A DNA stretch of 64,000 nucleotides, taken from Diorhabda sublineata. Taxonomy: Eukaryota; Arthropoda; Insecta; Coleoptera; Chrysomelidae. Both the position numbers and the translations under genes were made by a program. The notes below the pieces were generated by a model. That model saw only the letters and a program-made list of their open reading frames with translations, did no database searches and was not told the origin of the DNA. Within the stretch, counting starts at the first letter, position 1, and every line of letters starts with the position of its first letter. The DNA is taken from assembly GCF_026230105.1 (NCBI RefSeq), contig NC_079479.1, positions 17,309,734-17,373,733 on the forward strand, read 5' to 3'. Shown one piece after another: positions 1-10,613 of the stretch.

Positions 1-570
1 GATATCTGACAAAGTTAGATACAAACTCATTCAAATATATAAGAAATGTTGAAATTCGACTTCAAATGAGGAAGATAGACTTTGAAAATTTTCATTCAAC
101 ACAAAGTGAGATTCGATTCAATGGGCTTCAATGAATATAAATCGACGATATCTGACAAAGTCAGATACAAACTCATTCAAATATATAAGAAATGTTGAAA
201 TTCGACTTCAAATGAGGAAGATAGACTTTGAAAATTTTCAATCAACACAAAGTGAGAATCGATTCAATGGGCTTCAATGAATGTAAATCGACGATATCTG
301 ACAAAGTCAGATACAAACTCATTCAAATATATGAGAAATGTTGATATTCGACTTCAAATGAGGAAGATAGAATTTGAAAATTTTCAATCAACACAAAGTG
401 AGAATCGTCTTCAATGGGCTTCAATGAGGGTAAATCGACGATATCTGACAAAGTTAGATGCAAATTCATTCAAATATATGAGAAATGTTGGAATTCGACT
501 TCAAATGAGGAAGATAGACTTTGAAAATTTTCAATCAACACAAAGTGAGAATCGACTTCAATGGGCTTCA

Positions 571-720
571 ATGAATGTAAATCGACGATATCTGACAACA
601 AAGTTAGATGCAAACTCATTCAAATATATGAGAAATGTTTGAATTCGACTTCAAATGAGGAAGATAGACTTTGAAAATTTTCAATCAACACAAAGTGAGA
701 ATCGACTTCAATGGGCTTCT
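571..720 (+). repeat. 150-bp monomer (ACA insertion)
   Basis: This is the first example of the 150-bp class: GACAAAG is extended to GACAACAAAG by one ACA. Elsewhere the insertion is usually linked to ATGGATG and GTTGAAACTCG. Later versions read ACAAGAAAG (26.5-27 kb, 57-62 kb) or ACAATAAAG (56-64 kb). The gain is a multiple of three, so it does not disturb the apparent frame, but it most simply reflects slippage on ACA. Confidence 0.88.
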
Positions 721-2108
721 ATGAATGTAAGTCGACGATATCTGACAAAGTCAGATGCAAACTCATTCAAATATATGAGAAATGTTGAAATTCGACTTCA
801 AATGAGGAAGATAGACTTTGAAAATTTTCAATCAACACAAAGTGAGAATCGATTCAATGGGCTTCAATGAATGTAAATCGACGATATCTGACAAAGTCAG
901 ATACAAACTCATTCAAATATATAAGAAATGTTGAAATTCGACTTCAAATGAGGAAGATAGACTTTGAAAATTTTCATTCAACACAAAGTGAGATTCGACT
1001 TCAATGGGCTTCAATGAATGTAAATCGAGGATATCTGACAAAGTCAGATACAAACTCATTCAAATATATAAGATATGTTGAAATTCGACTTCAAATGAGG
1101 AAGATAGACTTTGAAAATTTTCATTCAACACAAAGTGAGATTCGACTTCAATGGGCTTCAATGAATGTAAATCGAGGATATCTGACAAAGTCAGATACAA
1201 ACCCATTCAAATATATAAGATATGTTGAAATTCGACTTCAAATGAGGAAGATAGACTTTGAAAATTTTCAATCAACACAAAGTGAGAATCGACTTCAATG
1301 GGCTTCAATGAATGTAAATCGACGATATCTGACAACAAAGTTAGATGCAAACTCATTCAAATATATGAGAAATGTTGAAATTCGACTTCAAATGAGGAAG
1401 ATAGACTTTGAAAATTTTCAATCAACACAAAGTGAGAATCGACATCAATGGGCTTCAATGAATGTAAATCGACGATATCTGACAAAGTTAGATGCAAACT
1501 CATTCAAATATATGAGAAATGTTTAAATTCGACTTCAAATGAGGAAGATATACTTTGAAAATTTTCAATCAACACAAAGTGAGAATCGACTTCAATGGGC
1601 TTCAATGAATGTAAATCGACGATATCTGACAAAGTTAGATGCAAACTCATTCAAATATATGAGAAATGTTGGAATTCGACATCAAATGAGGAAGATAGAC
1701 TTTGAAAATTTTCAATCAACACAAAGTGAGAATCGACTTCAATGGGCTTCAATGAAGGTAAATCGACGATATCTGACAAAGTTAGATGCAAACTCATTCA
1801 AATATATGAGAAATGTTGAAATTCGACTTCAAATGAGGAAGATAGACTTTGAAAATTTTCAATCAACACAAAGTGAGAATCGACTTCAATGGGCTTCAAT
1901 GAATATAAATCGAGGACATCTGACAAAGTCAGATACAAACTCATTCAAATATATGAGAAATGTTGATATTCGACTTCAAATGAGGAAGATAGACTTTGAA
2001 AATTTTCAATCAACACAAAGTGAGAATCGTCTTCAATGGGCTTCAATGAGGGTAAATCGACGATATCTGACAAAGTTAGATGCAAATTCATTCAAATATA
2101 TGAGAAAT
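655..2108 (+). repeat. Block duplication A2, copy 1 (offset 5,023)
   Basis: About ten monomers match 5,678-7,131 in the same order: the 146-bp monomer, two CGAGGATATC monomers with ATAAGATATG, the ACAACAAAG monomer, the ATGTTTAAATTC stop form, the CGACATCAAATG variant, ATGAAGG, GGACATCTG and ATGAGGG. The match breaks at about 2,108, where this copy has GTTGAAATTCG and the other GTTGGAATTCG. Confidence 0.8.
850..859 (+). repeat. 146-bp monomer signature (1-bp loss, CGATTCAATG)
   Basis: CGACTTCAATG has lost its C, giving CGATTCAATG and a 146-bp monomer. The same loss occurs at 114, 260, 4,101, 5,873, 8,380 and 10,008, always in domain A. It shifts the apparent frame so that the open frame ends at TGA within CAATGAATG. 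Confidence 0.9.
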
Positions 2109-3059
2109 GTTGAAATTCGACTTCAAATGAGGAAGATAGACTTTGAAAATTTTCAATCAACACAAAGTGAGAATCGACTTCAATGGGCTTCAACGGATGT
2201 AAATCGACGATATCTGACAACAAAGTTTGATGCAAACTCATTCAAATATATAAGAAATGTTGAAACTCGACTTCAAATGAGGAAGATAGATTTTGAAAAT
2301 TTTCAATCAACACAAAGTGAGAATCGACTTCAATGGGCTTCAATGAATGTAAATCGACGATATCTGACAAAGTTAGATGCAAACTCATTCAAATATATGA
2401 GAAATGTTGGAATTCGACATCAAATGAGGAAGATAGACTTTGAAAATTTTCAATCAACACAAAGTGAGAATCGACTTCAATGGGCTTCAATGAATGTAAG
2501 TCGAGGATATCTGACAAAGTCAGATACAAACCCATTCAAATATATAAGATATGTTGAAATTCGACTTCAAATGAGGAAGATAGACTTTGAAAATTTTCAA
2601 TCAACACAAAGTGAGAATCGACTTCAATGGGCTTCAATGAATGTAAATCGACGATATCTGACAACAAAGTTAGATGCAAACTCATTCAAATATATGAGAA
2701 ATGTTGGAATTCGACATCAAATGAGGAAGATAGACTTTGAAAATTTTCAATCAACACAAAGTGAGAATCGACTTCAATGGGCTTCAATGAAGGTAAATCG
2801 ACGATATCTGACAAAGTTAGATGCAAACTCATTCAAATATATGAGAAATGTTGAAACTCGACTTCAAATGAGGAAGATAGACTTTGAAAATTTTCATTCA
2901 ACACAAAGTGAGATTCGACTTCAATGGGCTTCAATGAATGTAAATCGAGGACATCTGACAAAGTTAGATGCAAATTCATTCAAATATATGAGAAATGTTG
3001 AAATTCGACTTCAAATGAGGAAGATAGACTTTGAAAATTTTCAATCAACACAAAGTGAG

Positions 3060-4110
3060 AATCGACTTCAATGGGCTTCAATGGATGTAAATCGACGATA
3101 TCTGACAACAAAGCTAGATGCAAACTCATTCAAATATATAAGAAATGTTGAAACTCGACTTCAAATGAGGAAGATAGATTTTCAAAATTTTCAATCAACA
3201 CAAAGTGAGAATCGACTTCAATGGGCTTCAATGAATGTAAATCGACGATATCTGACAATGTTAGATGCAAACTCATTCAAATATATAAGAAATGTTGAAA
3301 TTCGACTTCAAATTAGGAAGATAGACTTTGAGAATTTTCAATCAACACAAAGTGAGAATCGACTTCAATGGGCTTCAATGGATGTAAATCGACGATAACT
3401 GACAACAAAGTTAGATGCAAACTCATTCAAATATATAAGAAATGTTGAAACTCGACTTCAAATGAGGAAGATAGATTTTCAAAATTTTCAATCAACACAA
3501 AGTGAGAATCGACTTCAATGGGCTTCAATGAATGTAAATCGACGATATCTGACAATGTTAGATGCAAACTCATTCAAATATATAAGAAATGTTGAAATTC
3601 GACTTCAAATTAGGAAGATAGACTTTGAGAATTTTCAATCAACACAAAGTGAGAATCGACTTCAATGGGCTTCAATGGATGTAAATCGACGATAACTGAC
3701 AACAAAGTTAGATGCAAACTCATTCAAATATATAAGAAATGTTGAAACTCGACTTCAAATGAGGAAGATAGACTTTGAAAATTTTCAATCAACACAAAGT
3801 GAGAATCGACTTCAATGGGCTTCAATGAATGTAAATCGACGATATCTGACAAAGTTAGATGCAAACTCATTCAAATATATGAGAAATGTTGGAATTCGGC
3901 TTCAAATGAGGAAGATAGACTTTGAAAATTTTCAATCAACACAAAGTGAGAATCGACTTCAATGGGCTTCAATGAATGTAAGTCGACGATATCTGACAAA
4001 GTCAGATGCAAACTCATTCAAATATATGAGAAATGTTGAAATTCGACTTCAAATGAGGAAGATAGACTTTGAAAATTTTCAATCAACACAAAGTGAGAAT
4101 CGATTCAATG
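3060..4110 (+). repeat. Block duplication A1, copy 1 (offset 1,772)
   Basis: This segment recurs at 4,832-5,882 with an offset of 1,772 bp (12 monomers allowing for the 150- and 146-bp types). The two copies share the stop variant CGATAACTGAC, the GATTTTCAAAATTTTC variant, the GAATTCGGC variant and a terminal 146-bp monomer. One visible difference is AAGCTAGATG here against AAGAAGGATG in the second copy. Shared private changes in the same order indicate duplication of the block, not independent mutation. Confidence 0.85.
3167..3707 (+). repeat. 297-bp tandem dimer
   Basis: Two consecutive 297-bp units (a 147-bp plus a 150-bp monomer) appear the same on reading. Each has GATTTTCAAAATTTTC, ACAATGTTAG, CAAATTAGG, TTTGAGAATTTTC and the stop form CGATAACTGAC. 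The pair is repeated again at about 4,939-5,479 inside the 1,772-bp duplication, so the dimer formed before the larger duplication. Confidence 0.8.
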
Positions 4111-4831
4111 GGCTTCAATGAAGGTAAATCGACGATATCTGACAAAGTTAGATGCAAACTCATTCAAATATATGAGAAATGTTGATATTCGACTTCAAAT
4201 GAGGAAGATAGACTTTGAAAATTTTCAATCAACACAAAGTGAGAATCGTCTTCAATGGGCTTCAATGAGGGTAAATCGACGATATCTGACAAAGTTAGAT
4301 GCAAATTCATTCAAATATATGAGAAATGTTGGAATTCGACTTCAAATGAGGAAGATAGACTTTGAAAATTTTCAATCAACACAAAGTGAGAAACGACTTC
4401 AATGGGCTCCAATGAAGGTAAATCGACGATATCTGACAAAGTTAGATGCAAAATCATTCAAATATATGAGAAATGTTGAAACTCGACTTCAAATGAGGAA
4501 GATAGACTTTGAAAATTTTCATTCAACACAAAGTGAGATTCGACTTCAATGGGCTTCAATGAATGTAAATCGAGGACATCTGACAAAGTTAGATGCAAAT
4601 TCATTCAAATATATGAGAAATGTTGGAATTCGACTTCAAATGAGGAAGATAGATTTTGAAAATTTTCAATCAACACAAAGTGAGATCCGACTTCAATGGG
4701 CTTCAATGAATGTAAATCGAGGATATCTGACAAAGTCAGATACAAACTCATTCAAATATATAAGAAATGTTGAAATTCGACTTCAAATGAGGAAGATAGA
4801 CTTTGAAAATTTTCAATCAACACAAAGTGAG

Positions 4832-5882
4832 AATCGACTTCAATGGGCTTCAATGGATGTAAATCGACGATATCTGACAACAAAGAAGGATGCAAACTCA
4901 TTCAAATATATAAGAAATGTTGAAACTCGACTTCAAATGAGGAAGATAGATTTTCAAAATTTTCAATCAACACAAAGTGAGAATCGACTTCAATGGGCTT
5001 CAATGAATGTAAATCGACGATATCTGACAATGTTAGATGCAAACTCATTCAAATATATAAGAAATGTTGAAATTCGACTTCAAATTAGGAAGATAGACTT
5101 TGAGAATTTTCAATCAACACAAAGTGAGAATCGACTTCAATGGGCTTCAATGGATGTAAATCGACGATAACTGACAACAAAGTTAGATGCAAACTCATTC
5201 AAATATATAAGAAATGTTGAAACTCGACTTCAAATGAGGAAGATAGATTTTCAAAATTTTCAATCAACACAAAGTGAGAATCGACTTCAATGGGCTTCAA
5301 TGAATGTAAATCGACGATATCTGACAATGTTAGATGCAAACTCATTCAAATATATAAGAAATGTTGAAATTCGACTTCAAATTAGGAAGATAGACTTTGA
5401 GAATTTTCAATCAACACAAAGTGAGAATCGACTTCAATGGGCTTCAATGGATGTAAATCGACGATAACTGACAACAAAGTTAGATGCAAACTCATTCAAA
5501 TATATAAGAAATGTTGAAACTCGACTTCAAATGAGGAAGATAGACTTTGAAAATTTTCAATCAACACAAAGTGAGAATCGACTTCAATGGGCTTCAATGA
5601 ATGTAAATCGACGATATCTGACAAAGTTAGATGCAAACTCATTCAAATATATGAGAAATGTTGGAATTCGGCTTCAAATGAGGAAGATAGACTTTGAAAA
5701 TTTTCAATCAACACAAAGTGAGAATCGACTTCAATGGGCTTCAATGAATGTAAGTCGACGATATCTGACAAAGTCAGATGCAAACTCATTCAAATATATG
5801 AGAAATGTTGAAATTCGACTTCAAATGAGGAAGATAGACTTTGAAAATTTTCAATCAACACAAAGTGAGAATCGATTCAATG
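4832..5882 (+). repeat. Block duplication A1, copy 2 (offset 1,772)
   Basis: This is the second copy of 3,060-4,110. The match stops just after the 146-bp monomer: this copy continues ATGAATGTATATCG whereas copy 1 continues ATGAAGGTAAATCG, so a junction lies near 5,890. Confidence 0.85.
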
Positions 5883-7131
5883 GGCTTCAATGAATGTATA
5901 TCGACGATATCTGACAAAGTCAGATACAAACTCATTCAAATATATAAGAAATGTTGAAATTCGACTTCAAATGAGGAAGATAGACTTTGAAAATTTTCAT
6001 TCAACACAAAGTGAGATTCGACTTCAATGGGCTTCAATGAATGTAAATCGAGGATATCTGACAAAGTCAGATACAAACTCATTCAAATATATAAGATATG
6101 TTGAAATTCGACTTCAAATGAGGAAGATAGACTTTGAAAATTTTCATTCAACACAAAGTGAGATTCGACTTCAATGGGCTTCAATGAATGTAAATCGAGG
6201 ATATCTGACAAAGTCAGATACAAACCCATTCAAATATATAAGATATGTTGAAATTCGACTTCAAATGAGGAAGATAGACTTTGAAAATTTCCAATCAACA
6301 CAAAGTGAGAATCGACTTCAATGGGCTTCAATGAATGTAAATCGACGATATCTGACAACAAAGTTAGATGCAAACTCATTCAAATATATGAGAAATGTTG
6401 AAATTCGACTTCAAATGAGGAAGATAGACTTTGAAAATTTTCAATCAACACAAAGTGAGAATCGACTTCAATGGGCTTCAATGAATGTAAATCGACGATA
6501 TCTGACAAAGTTAGATGCAAACTCATTCAAATATATGAGAAATGTTTAAATTCGACTTCAAATGAGGAAGATAGACTTTGAAAATTTTCAATCAACACAA
6601 AGTGAGAATCGACTTCAATGGGCTTCAATGAATGTAAATCGACGATATCTGACAAAGTTAGATGCAAACTCATTCAAATATATGAGAAATATTGGAATTC
6701 GACATCAAATGAGGAAGATAGACTTTGAAAATTTTCAATCAACACAAAGTGAGAATCGACTTCAATGGGCTTCAATGAAGGTAAATCGACGATATCTGAC
6801 AAAGTTAGATGCAAACTCATTCAAATATATGAGAAATGTTGAAATTCGACTTCAAATGAGGAAGATAGACTTTGAAAATTTTCAATCAACACAAAGTGAG
6901 AATCGACTTCAATGGGCTTCAATGAATGTAAATCGAGGACATCTGACAAAGTCAGATACAAACTCATTCAAATATATGAGAAATGTTGATATTCGACTTC
7001 AAATGAGGAAGATAGACTTTGAAAATTTTCAATCAACACAAAGTGAGAATCGTCTTCAATGGGCTTCAATGAGGGTAAATCGACGATATCTGACAAAGTT
7101 AGATGCAAATTCATTCAAATATATGAGAAAT
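5678..7131 (+). repeat. Block duplication A2, copy 2 (offset 5,023)
   Basis: This is the partner of 655-2,108. Point differences seen include ATGTATATCG at 5,890, TTTCCAATC near 6,290, GAAATATTGG near 6,688, and ATAGACTTTG where copy 1 has ATATACTTTG near 1,548. Confidence 0.8.
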
Positions 7132-7434
7132 GTTGGAATTCGACTTCAAATGAGGAAGATAGACTTTGAAAATTTTCAATCAACACAAAGTGAGAAACGA
7201 CTTCAATGGGCTCCAATGAAGGTAAATCGACGATATCTGACAAAGTTAGATGCAAAATCATTCAAATATATGAGAAATGTTGCAATTCGACTTCAAATGA
7301 GGAAGATAGACTTTGAAAATTTTCAATCAACACAAAGTGAGAATCGACTTCAATGGGCTTCAATGAATGTAAATCGAGGACATCTGACATAGTCAGATAC
7401 AAACTCATTCAAATATATGAGAAATGTTGATATT

Positions 7435-8150
7435 CGACTTCAAATGAGGAAGATAGACTTTGAAAATTTTCAATCAACACAAAGTGAGAATCGACTTCAA
7501 TGGGCTTCAATGGATGTAAATCGACGATATCTGACAACAAAGTTAGATGCAAACTCATTCAAATATATAAGAAATGTTGAAACTCGACTTCAAATGAGGA
7601 AGATAGATTTTCAAAATTTTCAATCAACACAAAGTGAGAATCGACTTCAATGGGCTTCAATGAATGTAAATCGACGATATCTGACAATGTTAGATGCACA
7701 CTCATTCAAATATATAAGAAATGTTGAAATTCGACTTCAAATTAGGAAGATAGACTTTGAAAATTTTCAATCAACACAAAGTGAGAATCGACTTCAATGG
7801 GCTTCAATGGATGTAAATCGACGATAACTGACAACAAAGTTAGATGCAAACTCATTCAAATATATAAGAAATGTTGAAACTCGACTTCAAATGAGGAAGA
7901 TAGACTTTGAAAATTTTCAATCAACACAAAGTGAGAATCGACTTTAATGGGCTTCAATGAATGTAAATCGACGATATCTGACAAAGTTAGATGCAAACTC
8001 ATTCGAATATATGAGAAATGTTGGAATTCGGCTTCAAATGAGGAAGATAGACTTTGAAAATTTTCAATCAACACAAAGTGAGAATCGACTTTAATGGGCT
8101 TCAATGAATGTAAATCGACGATATCTGACAAAGTTAGATGCAAACTCATT
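7435..8150 (+). repeat. Block duplication A3, copy 1 (offset 1,478)
   Basis: Matches 8,913-9,628 at offset 1,478. Both contain the rare ACAATGTTAGATGCACAC change, the CGATAACTGAC stop form and two CTTTAATGG stop monomers with ATTCGAATATATG. The TTCGAA change removes the minus-strand stop and yields the minus-strand open frames seen here. Confidence 0.8.
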
Positions 8151-8159
8151 CAAATATAT

Positions 8160-8985
8160 GAGAAATGTTTGAATTCGACTTCAAATGAGGAAGATAGACT
8201 TTGAAAATTTTCAATCAACACAAAGTGAGAATCGACTTCAATGGGCTTCAATGAATGTAAGTCGACGATATCTGACAAAGTCAGATGCAAACTCATTCAA
8301 ATATATGAGAAATGTTGAAATTCGACTTCAAATGAGGAAGATAGACTTTGAAAATTTTCAATCAACACAAAGTGAGAATCGATTCAATGGGCTTCAATGA
8401 ATGTAAATCGACGATATCTGACAATGTCAGATACAAACTCATTCAAATATATAAGAAATGTTGAAATTCGACTTCAAATGAGGAAGATAGACCTTGAAAA
8501 TTTTCATTCAACACAAAGTGAGATTCGACTTCAATGGGCTTCAATGAATGTAAATCGAGGATATCTGACAAAGTCAGATACAAACTCATTCAAATATATA
8601 AGATATGTTGAAATTCGACTTCAAATGAGGAAGATAGACTTTGAAAATTTTCATTCAACACAAAGTGAGATTCGACTTCAATGGGCTTCAATGAATGTAA
8701 ATCGAGGATATCTGACAAAGTCAGATACAAACTCATTCAAATATATAAGATATGTTGAAATTCGACTTCAAATGAGGAAGATAGACTTTGAAAATTTTCA
8801 ATCAACACAAAGTGAGAATCGACTTCAATGGGCTTCAATGAATGTAAATCGACGATATCTGACAACAAAGTTAGATGCAAACTCATTCAAATATATGAGA
8901 AATGTTGAAATTCGACTTCAAATGAGGAAGATAGACTTTGAAAATTTTCAATCAACACAAAGTGAGAATCGACTTCAATGGGCTT
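8160..8985 (+). repeat. Block duplication A4, copy 1 (offset 1,628)
   Basis: Matches 9,788-10,613. Shared markers are ATGTTTGAATTCG, ATGTAAGTCG, the 146-bp monomer with CGATTCAATG, ACAATGTCAG and GACCTTGAAAATTTTC. The match stops at ATGGATG here against ATGAATG in copy 2. Confidence 0.82.
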
Positions 8986-9628
8986 CAATGGATGTAAATC
9001 GACGATATCTGACAACAAAGTTAGATGCAAACTCATTCAAATATATAAGAAATGTTGAAACTCGACTTCAAATGAGGAAGATAGATTTTCAAAATTTTCA
9101 ATCAACACAAAGTGAGAATCGACTTCAATGGGCTTCAATGAATGTAAATCGACGATATCTGACAATGTTAGATGCACACTCATTCAAATATATAAGAAAT
9201 GTTGAAATTCGACTTCAAATTAGGAAGATAGACTTTGAAAATTTTCAATCAACACAAAGTGAGAATCGACTTCAATGGGCTTCAATGGATGTAAATCGAC
9301 GATAACTGACAACAAAGTTAGATGCAAACTCATTCAAATATATAAGAAATGTTGAAACTCGACTTCAAATGAGGAAGATAGACTTTGAAAATTTTCAATC
9401 AACACAAAGTGAGAATCGACTTTAATGGGCTTCAATGAATGTAAATCGACGATATCTGACAAAGTTAGATGCAAACTCATTCGAATATATGAGAAATGTT
9501 GGAATTCGGCTTCAAATGAGGAAGATAGACTTTGAAAATTTTCAATCAACACAAAGTGAGAATCGACTTTAATGGGCTTCAATGAATGTAAATCGACGAT
9601 ATCTGACAAAGTTAGATGCAAACTCATT
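8913..9628 (+). repeat. Block duplication A3, copy 2 (offset 1,478)
   Basis: This is the second copy of 7,435-8,150. Near 9,628 it keeps ATTCGAATATATG where copy 1 has ATTCAAATATATG. It then gains one extra 150-bp monomer before rejoining the next shared block at offset 1,628, which marks a one-monomer insertion. Confidence 0.8.
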
Positions 9629-9787
9629 CGAATATATGAGAAATGTTGAAATTCGACTTCAAATGAGGAAGATAGACTTTGAAAATTTTCAATCAACACA
9701 AAGTGAGAATCGACTTCAATGGGCTTCAATGAATGTAAATCGACGATATCTGACAACAAAGTTAGATGCAAACTCATTCAAATATAT

Positions 9788-10613
9788 GAGAAATGTTTGA
9801 ATTCGACTTCAAATGAGGAAGATAGACTTTGAAAATTTTCAATCAACACAAAGTGAGAATCGACTTCAATGGGCTTCAATGAATGTAAGTCGACGATATC
9901 TGACAAAGTCAGATGCAAACTCATTCAAATATATGAGAAATGTTGAAATTCGACTTCAAATGAGGAAGATAGACTTTGAAAATTTTCAATCAACACAAAG
10001 TGAGAATCGATTCAATGGGCTTCAATGAATGTAAATCGACGATATCTGACAATGTCAGATACAAACTCATTCAAATATATAAGAAATGTTGAAATTCGAC
10101 TTCAAATGAGGAAGATAGACCTTGAAAATTTTCATTCAACACAAAGTGAGATTCGACTTCAATGGGCTTCAATGAATGTAAATCGAGGATATCTGACAAA
10201 GTCAGATACAAACTCATTCAAATATATAAGATATGTTGAAATTCGACTTCAAATGAGGAAGATAGACTTTGAAAATTTTCATTCAACACAAAGTGAGATT
10301 CGACTTCAATGGGCTTCAATGAATGTAAATCGAGGATATCTGACAAAGTCAGATACAAACTCATTCAAATATATAAGATATGTTGAAATTCGACTTCAAA
10401 TGAGGAAGATAGACTTTGAAAATTTTCAATCAACACAAAGTGAGAATCGACTTCAATGGGCTTCAATGAATGTAAATCGACGATATCTGACAACAAAGTT
10501 AGATGCAAACTCATTCAAATATATGAGAAATGTTGAAATTCGACTTCAAATGAGGAAGATAGACTTTGAAAATTTTCAATCAACACAAAGTGAGAATCGA
10601 CTTCAATGGGCTT
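9788..10613 (+). repeat. Block duplication A4, copy 2 (offset 1,628)
   Basis: This is the partner of 8,160-8,985, showing no difference on reading through the markers GACCTTGAAAATTTTC and ACAATGTCAG. It lies directly after duplication A3 copy 2, so A3 and A4 together describe one larger duplicated tract with a one-monomer insertion in the later copy. Confidence 0.82.

Noticed and set aside
860..875. TGA/ATG overlap (CAATGAATG) resembling translational coupling between bacterial genes
   Set aside because: The overlap is simply the monomer boundary read after a 1-bp loss, it recurs at every 146-bp monomer, and no ribosome binding site or real coding sequence is present.
1539..3398. A 619-codon plus-strand open frame that looks like a gene for a 49-residue repeat protein
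   Set aside because: It starts and ends inside satellite monomers, has no unique N- or C-terminus, and is interrupted in neighbouring copies by inherited stops. Variants are mostly residue-changing and the frame exists only because 147 is divisible by three.
9334..9777. Minus-strand open frame of 147 codons (also 7,856-8,149 and 53,192-53,488)
   Set aside because: The consensus minus frame has one stop per monomer (TATTTGAATGAG read as ATT TGA). It opens only where ATTCGAATAT replaces ATTCAAATAT. It is an accident of that variant.
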